Shown here in pieces: positions 44,252-53,139 of a stretch of 57,571 nucleotides of DNA (position 1 is the stretch's first letter; each line of letters opens with the position of its first letter). A model generated the notes under the pieces. It had not been told where the DNA came from. It saw only the letters and a list, made by a program, of their open reading frames with translations, and did no database searches. The translations under genes and the position numbers were made by a program. This DNA is from Bacillota bacterium. Lineage in GTDB: Bacteria; Bacillota; Sulfobacillia; JAUYEG01. The stretch lies in contig JAUYEG010000121.1 of assembly GCA_030691505.1 (NCBI GenBank), positions 1-57,571 of the forward strand, written 5' to 3'.

Positions 44252-44267
44252 TCCGGGGTACCCCGGA
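44252..44267. repeat. 16-bp perfect palindrome between mrfB and the deacetylase gene
   Basis: TCCGGGGTACCCCGGA reads the same on both strands and could form a 6-bp stem with a GTAC loop. It lies 25 nt after mrfB. No T run follows, so a terminator role is uncertain. Confidence 0.4.
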
Positions 44268-44316
44268 CGTCCGGACACGCCACAATGCTCCCCGGGGGGT
44301 CATACGCCTGGTCATC

Positions 44317-45045
44317 GTGCTCAAGGCGCGCGCCCGCAGGGCTCTGGCCGTGCTCCTTTGCTGCTGCGGCCTGGCCGTGCTCGGCCTTGCGGTGGTTTCC
44401 AACTGGCAGGCCCGGGATGCGTCCGCTAAGCTGGAGCCCCTCCGCGGGGTGGCAACCAGCCGGCCGGAGGTCGCGGTCACGTTTGACATCAGTTGGGGCG
44501 AGGTCATGCCGCCCAAGGTGGCCGATATCCTCAAGGCCCAATGCGTGCCCTGCACGATCTTCCTTTCGGGCCCTTATGCCTCCAAACACACGGATTTCGT
44601 CCGCCGTCTGGCAGAGGACGGGCATGAGCTGGCAAGCCACGGCTACCTGCACAAGGACATGAGCGCGTACAGCCGCGAGGAGATACGGGATTCGATCCAG
44701 CGCACCCACGACATCATCCGCGACCTGACCGGACAGGAGCCGCGGTTTATCAGGCCGCCCAACGGGGACTACGATGACCTCGTCCTCCAGACGGCCGCCG
44801 AGCTCAACTACACCGTCGTCGAATGGTCCCTCGACTCGCTCGACTGGCTTAACCCCGGCGTTCAGAAGATCATCGACCGGGTTGTAACCAGGGTCAAACC
44901 CGGGGACGTAATCCTGTTGCACGCCTCGGACACCTGTAAGCAGACGGACCAGGCCTTGCCGGAGATTATCCAGGCATTGCGCGGAAAGGGCCTTACCCTG
45001 GTCACCCTGCGGACCCTACTCGAGGGCGCCGGCCGCCCCCAATGA
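44317..45045 (+). CDS. PdaB-like polysaccharide deacetylase
   Basis: A 242-residue NodB-fold protein with an N-terminal membrane segment (about 9-28). VTFDISWG (Asp57), ASHGYLHKD (His108, His112), RPPNGDYDD and ILLHASDT match PdaB/YbaN, which is needed for a stable spore cortex. The TFDISWG form, in place of TFDDG, is typical of PdaB. The GTG at 44317 is poorly spaced from a GGGGGG at 44294-44299; a CTG at 44308 is 8 nt from it. The 3' end overlaps the convergent kinase gene by 30 nt. Confidence 0.88.
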   Translation: MLKARARRALAVLLCCCGLAVLGLAVVSNWQARDASAKLEPLRGVATSRPEVAVTFDISWGEVMPPKVADILKAQCVPCTIFLSGPYASKHTDFVRRLAEDGHELASHGYLHKDMSAYSREEIRDSIQRTHDIIRDLTGQEPRFIRPPNGDYDDLVLQTAAELNYTVVEWSLDSLDWLNPGVQKIIDRVVTRVKPGDVILLHASDTCKQTDQALPEIIQALRGKGLTLVTLRTLLEGAGRPQ

Positions 45046-47910
45046 AGACAGGGCCCGGAGGGCGTCCAGAACAGCGCGTTCGAGCTCCGGCGGGTCACTG
45101 ATCCCGCCCTCCAGCGCTTCGCCCGCCGCGAAAAGAAGCCGCACGGCCCCGGCAGCCTTGTCAGCCTCGGCAGTTATGGCCGCATCCCGCTGCGGGGCGC
45201 CACCGGATGCGGACGCCGCCGGCTGCGTCAGGAGCCATAGCAAGAGCGCCGACTGGCGCGGGCTGAGGTCCGCCGGGCGCAGGCGATTGGCCAGCACCTC
45301 GCCCAATACCCAGCGGGCGGCGTTTTCGGCGCGCGGCAGTTCGTCCGGCCCGAAGATGCGGCCCAGAGCGGCCTGGGCGCGGGGGGCCAGCGCCGGGCGG
45401 CCACCCTTTCCCGCGGCCAGGCCGATGGCCACGGGCAGAGCCCGGTGATGCTGGTACGACCGTGTGAGGCGGCCCGCCTCGATCTCGATCGCCCTGCGCC
45501 ACAGGTGCCGCGCCAGCTCGGCCTCGCCGGCGGGCACGAGCGCCGCGGCGGCACGCAGGGCCTGACGCGTTTCCGGCGACAGGCGGCTGAAATCGCCGAC
45601 GGCCTCAGCAAGCCGCGAAGCGGCCTCCCCGGTCGTGAAACGGGCCTCCGCCCGCCCCCCGTGCGCGTCGTTGCCGAGTAGCAGCTCCCCACCCTGTTCG
45701 GCGAGAATGCGGCGGGCAGAGAGCAGCCCAAGGTGAGGCCGCGACAGCCCGCTCTGTGAAAAACCGGCGTCCTGCCCCGCGAGGATTTCGGGCGGAAACC
45801 CCGGGCCGCGGTCGCCGAAGCTAACTGCCACGCGTGCCGCCTGCGGGAGATGCACGACGCTCACGCTCAGCATTTCGCCCTCCGGCGTCACCTCAACGGC
45901 GTTGCGGGCCAGGTTGCGCACCACCGAAGCCGCCAGCAGCGGCTGGGCGGGCACCTTTGGCAGGTTTTCGCCCACTCCCAGTTCCAGCCGCACCCGCTTG
46001 CGGCTCATACCGGCGGCAAGGCCGCGGAGCACCCTGCGGACGATTTCGCCCAGGTCGACGTACGGCTGCGCCGCGCCGTCCTCGCGGCTGAGCATCACGC
46101 CGGCCTCGTCCAGCCAGAACCGGATGTCGGTCAGGTTTTCCAGGCACCGCTGGCGAACGGTCTCCCAGTCGTAAAGCTCGCTCTCGTGCAGCCAGCTGCC
46201 GACAAACGCGAGGCTGTTCTTGAGTTCATGCAGTATTACCGCGAGCTCTCCGCCCCAGGCCACGACCTCCCGTTCGCGGCCGGCGGCGACCGCCTGGAGC
46301 ATACTGCGCGCCGCCGCGCGTGCGGCACCCTCGTCGTCCAGCCTTGCCGGCAGGTCGGGATGGATCTCTTCCAGCACACCAGCAGCCAGAAGGCCCGTGG
46401 GGACCCCCTCTGCGCAGAGCGTGGGGGGCCCGGCCGCCGCCGCGAACTGGAGCTTGACTTCGCAGCTGGCGCCGCCCTCCCCGCTCCGCACCGTGTACGT
46501 GCCTCCGGCACGTGCGGCTATGTCAGGCACCGTGCTGGCGGAGATGAGCTCGCGAAGCCGGGCGGCGATGTCCAGAACGGCACCGGCGGCCGGACTGACG
46601 GCCAGCGTGAAAGTGAAGACGGCGCCGGCGCTCGCCGCGACGCTCGCGCCGGCATCGCCCCCGGCCGGCGAAGTGGCAGCGGCGTAGAGCACCGCCTGCA
46701 TCCGGGGCGCCTCCGGGCCGGCAGGCCGGGTGAAACCGGTCTCAGCGGCAACCCGGGCAAGGCGCAGGACAACCTGGCGCAACGCCCCCTTGACGAGCGC
46801 GGGGTCAAGCCAAACCCCGGCCGGCGGAGGCGCGGGGCCGCCCTCTGGCCCGTTCCCGGCGGCACGCAGACCGAGCCCCGATGCGGCAGCCTCCTCGCGG
46901 CACGCCAGGACCACCTGCAGTAGGGCCTGCCGCAGATCGAGCGCCTCCGGACGCAGGGGCTGGTAGGCCACCAGCTCGCTGAGCAACTCGGCGACCCGCT
47001 GCGCGGCGCGGCCGGCAAGGTGCGACAGCCGGGGGTCGATCTCGATCGCCGCCGCCGTCCCGTACTCGAGCTCCGCGGCGAGTCCCGATGCCGCGCCGCT
47101 CAGGGACTGCAACTCCCCCGCGAAGTAACCCTGGCGGGCCCGCCGGGCAGCCTGGAGCCGGGCCCGAGCGGCCTTCCATGATCCGTCCAGCAGCTGCGCT
47201 ACCGCGGCACCCTCCTGCACCGCGAGCAGCGACAGCGCCGATGCAAGCCTTTCTTCTCCGGCAACGCCGGGCGGCCATTCGAGCAGCAGCTCGGCAAGCC
47301 GGGACTCTGCGGCGCCGGTACGGCCGAGCCGTGCCAGCACCGAAACGGCAACCATGGCGGCCCCCCGGTCGCCCGCGGCTCCGGCGGCCGCGAAGAGCTG
47401 CTCGGCGCCCATCACGGCCCATTCCTCGGGCAGGGCGCCTCCGCCGGCCAGCGATTGCCCCAGGAGTTCCACGGCCTTTGGCGCGGACTGCGTCCGGTGG
47501 TGCATGATTCCCAGAAGCATCTGCGCGGCGGCCCGCTGCGAGCTTGCCTGTGGCAGCTTGTCCATGGCCCGTGACGTCAGCTCAAGCAGGCCGGGCGGAG
47601 GCGGAAGCGAGGCGGTATCCTGCCATTCCCGAAGTCCGGCGAGCAACCGTGACCGGGGAAGCCCAAGCAGGAGAGGTTCCAGAAGGGCGCGGGCGGCAGG
47701 AGAGGCGGATGCGTAGGCGGAAACCGCGCGCCCGGGTTGGGACGCCAGCAGATCGCGCACTTTGTCGCGCATGCCGGGCCGGGCAATGAGGCCCTGCAGT
47801 ATGTCGCTTGCCGCGCGGCCCCTCGACAGCAGCGCGAAAAGCGCCTCGGCGGCCGGCCGGGGCGAGCCCAATTCCAGATTGGTAATGAGGTCGCTGAGCC
47901 GGTCCTTGAT
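45016..47910 (-). CDS. large soluble histidine kinase with two kinase-like modules, apparent ATC start
   Basis: About 964 residues, with no membrane segment. The N-terminal 200 residues are helical and repeat-like. A first module (about 250-480) looks like a dimerisation helix plus a degenerate ATPase domain without clear N or G boxes. A second module has HELKNSLAFVGSWLHE (H box), NLARNAVEVTPEGE (N box) and DRGPGF plus GLLSARRIL (G boxes), so it should be active. A further 200-residue helical tail follows. The start is read as ATC at 47910, 7 nt after GGGGGGG; the first canonical start (TTG, 47871) has no ribosome site. It lies 28 nt after the response regulator gene. Confidence 0.8.
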   Translation of the reverse strand: MKDRLSDLITNLELGSPRPAAEALFALLSRGRAASDILQGLIARPGMRDKVRDLLASQPGRAVSAYASASPAARALLEPLLLGLPRSRLLAGLREWQDTASLPPPPGLLELTSRAMDKLPQASSQRAAAQMLLGIMHHRTQSAPKAVELLGQSLAGGGALPEEWAVMGAEQLFAAAGAAGDRGAAMVAVSVLARLGRTGAAESRLAELLLEWPPGVAGEERLASALSLLAVQEGAAVAQLLDGSWKAARARLQAARRARQGYFAGELQSLSGAASGLAAELEYGTAAAIEIDPRLSHLAGRAAQRVAELLSELVAYQPLRPEALDLRQALLQVVLACREEAAASGLGLRAAGNGPEGGPAPPPAGVWLDPALVKGALRQVVLRLARVAAETGFTRPAGPEAPRMQAVLYAAATSPAGGDAGASVAASAGAVFTFTLAVSPAAGAVLDIAARLRELISASTVPDIAARAGGTYTVRSGEGGASCEVKLQFAAAAGPPTLCAEGVPTGLLAAGVLEEIHPDLPARLDDEGAARAAARSMLQAVAAGREREVVAWGGELAVILHELKNSLAFVGSWLHESELYDWETVRQRCLENLTDIRFWLDEAGVMLSREDGAAQPYVDLGEIVRRVLRGLAAGMSRKRVRLELGVGENLPKVPAQPLLAASVVRNLARNAVEVTPEGEMLSVSVVHLPQAARVAVSFGDRGPGFPPEILAGQDAGFSQSGLSRPHLGLLSARRILAEQGGELLLGNDAHGGRAEARFTTGEAASRLAEAVGDFSRLSPETRQALRAAAALVPAGEAELARHLWRRAIEIEAGRLTRSYQHHRALPVAIGLAAGKGGRPALAPRAQAALGRIFGPDELPRAENAARWVLGEVLANRLRPADLSPRQSALLLWLLTQPAASASGGAPQRDAAITAEADKAAGAVRLLFAAGEALEGGISDPPELERAVLDALRALSSLGAAGALE

Positions 47911-47938
47911 TGCGATTCCCCCCCGCCGCCCCGCGCGA

Positions 47939-49186
47939 TCAGGACGGCCCGAGAGCGGTCCCCTCGCAAGAACCGTGCCGTGGCCGCCCGAGCGCCAGTT
48001 CCCGCGGCAGATCGCGGACGGCGACCTCGGCCGTCTCGGACATGATGCAGGCGTTCTTGAGCACCGACTTGAGCTCCCGCACGTTGCCCGGCCAGTCGTA
48101 TCGCATCAGGACAGCCAGGGCGTCGGGCGAAAGACGCCTGCCCGCGTAGCTGTCGCCGAACTCCTCAAAAAGCGCGGCGACGAGCTCAGGGATGTCCTCG
48201 CGGCGGTCCCGCAACGGCGGAAGCAGCAGAACAACATCCCGAAGCCGGTAGTAGAGGTCCTCGCGGAACTGCCCGTTGGCTATCATGTCCTCGAGGTCCT
48301 TGTTGGTGGCGGCCGCTATCCGGACGTCGACCTTGATGGTGCGGGTTCCGCCGACGCGCTCGAACTCCCTCTGCTCCAAAACGCGCAGCACCTTGGCCTG
48401 AGTCGCCAGGCTCATGTCGCCGACCTCGTCGAGGAAGATCGTGCCCCCGTCGGCCAGCTCGAAGCGCCCCTCGCGTCTCGCGTGGGCGCCGGTGAAAGCC
48501 CCCTTTTCGTGGCCAAATAGCTCGTCCTCAAGCAGCGACTCGGGCAGCGCCGCGCAGTTGACCCGGATCAACGGACGGTCCCGCCGGGGACTGAGGTAGT
48601 GCACCGCGCCGGCGACCAGTTCCTTGCCGGTGCCGGTCTCGCCCCGGACTAGCACCGTGGCATCGGTCGGCGCGACGCGCCGGAGCAGCCGGAGCAGGCC
48701 GCGCATCGGCTCGCTGCCGGCCACCAGGCGGCAGCCGGCGAACTCCAGCGCCTGGCTCTCGCGGTACATCCGGTTCTCTTCCTCAAGCAGCCTGGCGCGG
48801 CGCTCAACCTGATGCAGGCGCAGCGCATTGGCCACGGTAACAGGCAGTTCCTCGGCGGCGGCGGATTTGTCGATGAAATCGTACGCCCCCGCCCGCACGG
48901 AGTCCACGGCCCGCCGGACGTCGGCCTTGTTGGAAACCACCACAACGGGCACGGACGCGTCGATGTCGCGCAGGCGGCGCAGGGTTTCGAGACCGCCCCA
49001 GATACCGGGCGGCATCTTGAGATCGAGGATCACCAGGTCCGGCGGAGCCGACTCGAACTCGCGCAGGCAGGATGCGCCATCGGCCACCGCCCGCACTCTG
49101 TGGCCCTGGGCCTGGAGAAGCATGCCAAATAGCTCCCGCGCATCGGGATCGTCGTCCGCAAGCAGGATGTCCTGAGCACCCACCAC
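47939..49186 (-). CDS. NtrC-type sigma-54 response regulator without DNA-binding domain
   Basis: A 415-residue response regulator. The receiver has acidic residues at 11-13, the phosphorylated Asp55 and Lys107. The AAA+ domain has Walker A GETGTGKE (182-189), the sigma-54 contact loop GAFTGA (229-234) and Walker B FLDEVGD (251-257), plus [11 protein letters not shown]. The protein ends about 45 residues after that, with no Fis-type helix-turn-helix. Such activators must work from solution or on all sigma-54 promoters. I chose the GTG at 49186, 7 nt after GGAGGG. The kinase gene follows at once. Confidence 0.92.
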   Translation of the reverse strand: MVGAQDILLADDDPDARELFGMLLQAQGHRVRAVADGASCLREFESAPPDLVILDLKMPPGIWGGLETLRRLRDIDASVPVVVVSNKADVRRAVDSVRAGAYDFIDKSAAAEELPVTVANALRLHQVERRARLLEEENRMYRESQALEFAGCRLVAGSEPMRGLLRLLRRVAPTDATVLVRGETGTGKELVAGAVHYLSPRRDRPLIRVNCAALPESLLEDELFGHEKGAFTGAHARREGRFELADGGTIFLDEVGDMSLATQAKVLRVLEQREFERVGGTRTIKVDVRIAAATNKDLEDMIANGQFREDLYYRLRDVVLLLPPLRDRREDIPELVAALFEEFGDSYAGRRLSPDALAVLMRYDWPGNVRELKSVLKNACIMSETAEVAVRDLPRELALGRPRHGSCEGTALGPS

Positions 49187-49220
49187 GTCCCATCCCTCCG
49201 CGGTCCGAGTTCTTCCCGGC

Positions 49221-50450
49221 CTAGCGCATACCCTGCCCGAGATATAGCCGCGCGAGGCGAGCGAACCAACCCAGGAGACGCGCGACATCCAGCCCGCGGG
49301 GTACCGGTGCCGGAGAGATCAGGCTGCTAACGGCGGCGGGCCTGCCATCGGCGAAGGCCGTGACGGTGCCGACGATCTGGCCGGCGGCCAGCGGCAGAAG
49401 CACGGGGCTCTTGTCTGTGGAAAACGCAAGCTCCACTTGTGGCGACTGGTCCGCCGGGCGGTTGAACGCAAGCGCCTCGCGCAGCGTGAGCAACAGCGGC
49501 ACCTCGCGCGGCGGCTGGCCGAGGAAGACCTCGGGCGAGAGCGGGTCCCTGGCCCCAACCGTGCGTGCCGCTTCGCCCGCCAGACCCAATAAGCATAGCC
49601 CGCTGCTATCAAATCCATAGTCAAGCAGGCGCGCGGTGTCGCCAAAACGGTCGGACGCGCGCATGACGACGGCGATCAGCCGGCGCCCGCCGCGCGTCGC
49701 GCTGGCCACCAGGCACTTCCCCGCCAGATCGGTGGTGCCGGTCTTGATCCCCTCGGCACCTTCGTACACCCAGAGCAGCCGGTTGGTGCTGCTGATGATC
49801 CTGGTCCAAGCCGGGTCCAGGCTGCCGATCTCGCGCTCACGGCTGGAAACGAGCCTGCGAAAGACCGGGTTGTCCATTGCCGTCCGGGCAATGAGGGCCA
49901 AATCGTAGGCCGTGGTGACGTGCCCGGGCGCGGTGAGCCCGTGCGGATTGCGGTACGTCGTCGCAAGAGCGCCGATTTCCCGCGCGCGCCGGTTCATCAT
50001 CTCCGCGAAGTCCTCTACGCTGCCGGCGACGTGTTCGGCCAGGGCCACGGCGGCATCGTTGCCGGATTTGAGCATCAGCCCGAAGAGCAAGTCTTCGACC
50101 AGGATACGCTGGCCGGCCCGCAGACCGACGTGCGCCCCTCCGGTGCCGGCGGCGCCCGGGCTGACCTCGACCACCTCGCTGAGCCGGCAGTGCTCCAGCA
50201 CCAGCAGGCAGGTCATGATTTTCGTGGTGCTTGCCGGGGCCATCGTCCGGAAGGCATTGATGCCGTACAGCAGCCCGCCCGTGACGGGGTCCAGCAGCGC
50301 AGCGGCCCCGACGTTGATCCGGGGAGGGGGGCCGAGACTATCGGAAGCGGCGCTCGCGCATGACGGCGCCGTCAGCGCAGCGCAGAAGAGTAACAGCGGC
50401 AGGACAGTACAGATGGCTTTGGCGACAAGCCCGCCCCAGTGAAACCTCAA
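49221..50450 (-). CDS. D-alanyl-D-alanine carboxypeptidase (S11)
   Basis: A 409-residue penicillin-binding DD-carboxypeptidase of the DacB/DacF type. A signal peptide covers about 1-35. The active-site motifs are STTK (Ser74, Lys77), SGN (129-131) and KTGT (236-239), followed by a beta-rich C-terminal domain and an amphipathic end that may hold it at the membrane. It trims the terminal D-Ala of peptidoglycan, in spores perhaps in the cortex. The start is TTG at 50450. It follows rodZ by 62 nt. Confidence 0.93.
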   Translation of the reverse strand: MRFHWGGLVAKAICTVLPLLLFCAALTAPSCASAASDSLGPPPRINVGAAALLDPVTGGLLYGINAFRTMAPASTTKIMTCLLVLEHCRLSEVVEVSPGAAGTGGAHVGLRAGQRILVEDLLFGLMLKSGNDAAVALAEHVAGSVEDFAEMMNRRAREIGALATTYRNPHGLTAPGHVTTAYDLALIARTAMDNPVFRRLVSSREREIGSLDPAWTRIISSTNRLLWVYEGAEGIKTGTTDLAGKCLVASATRGGRRLIAVVMRASDRFGDTARLLDYGFDSSGLCLLGLAGEAARTVGARDPLSPEVFLGQPPREVPLLLTLREALAFNRPADQSPQVELAFSTDKSPVLLPLAAGQIVGTVTAFADGRPAAVSSLISPAPVPRGLDVARLLGWFARLARLYLGQGMR

Positions 50451-50512
50451 CCGGCATCCCCCGGCTTAGGGTGGCGGGGGCTGGCCCGGGCTATACGCGC
50501 ACGGCTACCGCG

Positions 50513-51484
50513 TCACCTCTGCCGCACGAATACAACCGTGCGGGCGTCGTCTTGAGGGCCGGCGGGGCCAAGGTCCACGCCAAAGACGCTGCAACTGGTC
50601 TTGCTGGCCCGGCCGGTGCGCAGCAATAACTGATTCGCCGCGGCGAATACCAACTCGACGCCGGGTTGCCTGATGTCGGCCACGAGTTCCTCGCCGTCTG
50701 CCAGGACACGGATCCATACCCGATCAGCCAGCCTGACGGTCACCTGGAGAGAATCGGCGGCGACCTCGAAGCGTATTTCCTGGGGCGTTTCGCTCAGCAC
50801 CTTGATGCTGTCTTTCCCGAAGGGCGGAGGAACCTGCGGGTCGTCTCCAGGCGGCGTCACCGGTGGGGTATCCCCGGCCGGCGGATCGGTGCCCGCCTGT
50901 CCGTCCTGGGGACCGGGCGCGCGTGCGACCGTGTAGCCCAACGCCACAACCGCGGCCACCAACAAGAGGACCACGACCAGCCGCAGCGCGCCGCGGCTCG
51001 CGGATCGGCCGCCCGCGGCGGGCCGGCGGCGGCGCTGAACGACCCGCCCGGTGGGCGGTGCCACCGGGTCGGCCCGGAGTTCCTGGCCAAGGGCAACCGC
51101 CGGCTGGACCTTGATCGGAGCCGGGGACGGTTTAAGGACAGGTCGCGCTGCCTCAGGCGTCTTGACGGGCCCCGGCCTTACGTCCCCATCGCCCAACGCC
51201 TGCGGCGGCGCGGGCTGCATGGCCGCCCGGCACCGTACTACCAGTTGCTCGCCGGGAAGCCCAAGGAAATCCCCGTAAGCTCGCAGGAAGCCCAGCTGAT
51301 ACACGAGACCGGGGAATGTGCCGGCATCTCCGGCCTCGAGAGCGGCAAGGTAACGATGGTGGATCTTTAGCGCGGCCTCGGCGTCGGCAAGGGTGCGTCC
51401 GGTTTCCACGCGCCGCGCCTGCAACTCCCGGCCGAGGTCACGTAGGGCCGCGGTAATCTGCTCGTGTCCGTCTACGCCCCGCAT
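50513..51484 (-). CDS. rodZ: RodZ-like membrane protein
   Basis: A 323-residue protein with an N-terminal Xre-type helix-turn-helix (about 8-85, with LADAEAALKIHHRYLAALEAGD and FLRAYGDFLGL), a Pro-rich stretch, one membrane segment (about 166-185), a Pro/Asp-rich linker and a DUF4115-like extracytoplasmic domain. RodZ links MreB to the cell-wall machinery; in Bacillus the homologue YmfM lies near pgsA-cinA-recA. The ATG at 51484 follows GGTGAGGTGA. Confidence 0.9.
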   Translation of the reverse strand: MRGVDGHEQITAALRDLGRELQARRVETGRTLADAEAALKIHHRYLAALEAGDAGTFPGLVYQLGFLRAYGDFLGLPGEQLVVRCRAAMQPAPPQALGDGDVRPGPVKTPEAARPVLKPSPAPIKVQPAVALGQELRADPVAPPTGRVVQRRRRPAAGGRSASRGALRLVVVLLLVAAVVALGYTVARAPGPQDGQAGTDPPAGDTPPVTPPGDDPQVPPPFGKDSIKVLSETPQEIRFEVAADSLQVTVRLADRVWIRVLADGEELVADIRQPGVELVFAAANQLLLRTGRASKTSCSVFGVDLGPAGPQDDARTVVFVRQR

Positions 51485-51663
51485 CGCCGCTCACCTCACC
51501 ACCAGGCAGCGCGGCCGCCCGAGGGGCCCGCCGCCGATTATCTGCCCAGGTAAACCGGGTGGACAGGTTCATCGTACCATACTTGCCAGCCAACGTAACC
51601 GGGCCGGATACCAGGAAACGGCCGCCGCCGCTCTCTAGTTATCGAGTAGCTCACCCCGGCCGC

Positions 51664-52974
51664 TCAAGGGTAGATGCGGTTGAGAAGGCGCGGAAACGGT
51701 ATGGCCTCGCGAACATGCGCCAGCCCGCAGAGCCAGGACACCACGCGCTCGATGCCCATTCCAAAACCGGAATGGGGCACCGTACCGTAGCGCCTCAGGT
51801 CCATATACCAACGGTATGCTTCCGTGGGCAATCCAATTTCCCTGACCTTGCGTTCCATCAGCTCGGGGTCGTGAATGCGTTGACTGCCGCCGATGATCTC
51901 GCCGTAACCTTCCGGAGCCAACAGATCCGCGCACAGCACAACCTCGGGGCGGGCAGGATCCGGCTGCATGTAAAAGGCCTTGCAGGCTGCCGGGTAATGG
52001 GTGACAAAAACCGGGCGGCCAAACTCCTCCGCTAGGACCACCTCGTGCGGCGCCCCCAGGTCCTCGCCCCAGGGAAGGGCGAGATCCTTGCCTTGCAGGA
52101 TCTCGAGCGCGCTGTCGTAGGTTATCCGCGGGAACGGAGGCTTGACCCGGAGCAGTGGCTCGACGTCCCGCTCGAGCAGTTCAAGTTCGCCGCGCTGGCG
52201 TTCAAGCACTCTTTCGACGATGGCGGTGATCAGCCGCTCCTGGACCTGCATGTTCTCTTCCTGCTCGACGAAAGCCATCTCGGGCTCGAGCATCCAGAAC
52301 TCGATAAGATGGCGCCGCGTCTTGGATTTCTCCGCCCTGAAGGCCGGACCGAAGCAGTAGACCCTGCCCAGGGCCATCGCGGCGGCCTCATTGTATAGCT
52401 GGCCGCTTTGGGTCAGGAACGCCTGTTGTCCGAAATAGTCGGTGCCAAAGAGCGTCGTCGTGCCCTCGCAGGCGGCCGGAGTCAGGACGGGAGCGTCCAT
52501 CAGCAGGAACCCCTCGCTGTCGAGGTGGTCGCGGCAGGCCCGGACGACCTCGGCCCGTACCCTCATGACCGCCGCCTGGCGCGGGCTGCGCAGCCACAGG
52601 TGCCGGTTGTCCATCAAAAACTCCGGTCCGTGCTCCTTGAGCGCCAGAGGATAGTCCGGCTGCGCCGCCTGGATCACCGAAAGGTCCTCCAGCGCCAGCT
52701 CGTAGCCGCCCGGGGCGCGGGCGTCCCGGCGGACTGTGCCGCATACCCAGAGGGATGACTCCTGCGGCAGCGACCCGAGCGCGTCCCAGGCCTCCGCCGG
52801 CATGTCCTTGGCCGATCCCACACACTGCAAGAGACCCGAGCCGTCGCGGAGGATCAAGAACACCACCTTGCCGCCGGAGCGGCGGTTGTAAACCCAGCCC
52901 CCTATGCGCACGGGTGCGCCAACATGCTCGCCGGCATCTCTGATCCTGATCGTCGGCCGAGTATCTTGCGCCAT
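51664..52974 (-). CDS. asnS: asparaginyl-tRNA synthetase
   Basis: Class IIb synthetase charging tRNA-Asn, 436 residues. The N-terminal OB-fold anticodon domain has GGWVYNRRSGGKVVFLILRD. Motif 2 is FRAEKSKTRRHLIEFWMLEPE and motif 3 GFGMGIERVVSWL, with the terminal IPFPRLLNRIYP typical of AsnRS. I chose the ATG at 52974, 9 nt after AAGGAGG; a longer frame to 53091 is not convincing. I found no T-box in its leader. Confidence 0.95.
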   Translation of the reverse strand: MAQDTRPTIRIRDAGEHVGAPVRIGGWVYNRRSGGKVVFLILRDGSGLLQCVGSAKDMPAEAWDALGSLPQESSLWVCGTVRRDARAPGGYELALEDLSVIQAAQPDYPLALKEHGPEFLMDNRHLWLRSPRQAAVMRVRAEVVRACRDHLDSEGFLLMDAPVLTPAACEGTTTLFGTDYFGQQAFLTQSGQLYNEAAAMALGRVYCFGPAFRAEKSKTRRHLIEFWMLEPEMAFVEQEENMQVQERLITAIVERVLERQRGELELLERDVEPLLRVKPPFPRITYDSALEILQGKDLALPWGEDLGAPHEVVLAEEFGRPVFVTHYPAACKAFYMQPDPARPEVVLCADLLAPEGYGEIIGGSQRIHDPELMERKVREIGLPTEAYRWYMDLRRYGTVPHSGFGMGIERVVSWLCGLAHVREAIPFPRLLNRIYP

Positions 52975-53064
52975 CAACGCAACCTCCTTGCCGGACATCC
53001 GTTGGCGGGTCCGTCGTCTACACCTTTCGTAGGGCAACCTGAGTTTTGTCCGTACATGGACTTT

Positions 53065-53100
53065 GCCCCTCCCATGGCGCTGGGCAGCCACAGGAGGGGC
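53065..53100. repeat. long imperfect hairpin between UPF0182 and asnS genes
   Basis: GCCCCTCC pairs with GGAGGGGC, and inside it TGGC pairs with GCCA across symmetric 2-nt gaps. It lies after the UPF0182 stop and in the leader of asnS. No T run follows on either strand, so a terminator is doubtful. Confidence 0.45.
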
Positions 53101-53139
53101 ACGGTTTCAGCATCGGGATCCGATCCGGCCAGCCCCGGC

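Noticed and set aside
53065-53100. Rho-independent terminator after the UPF0182 gene
   Set aside because: The hairpin is good but no T run follows on either strand, so it is listed only as a repeat.
52975-53139. T-box riboswitch before asnS
   Set aside because: No AGGGTGGNACCGCG-like element or specifier arm was found, and the leader is short.
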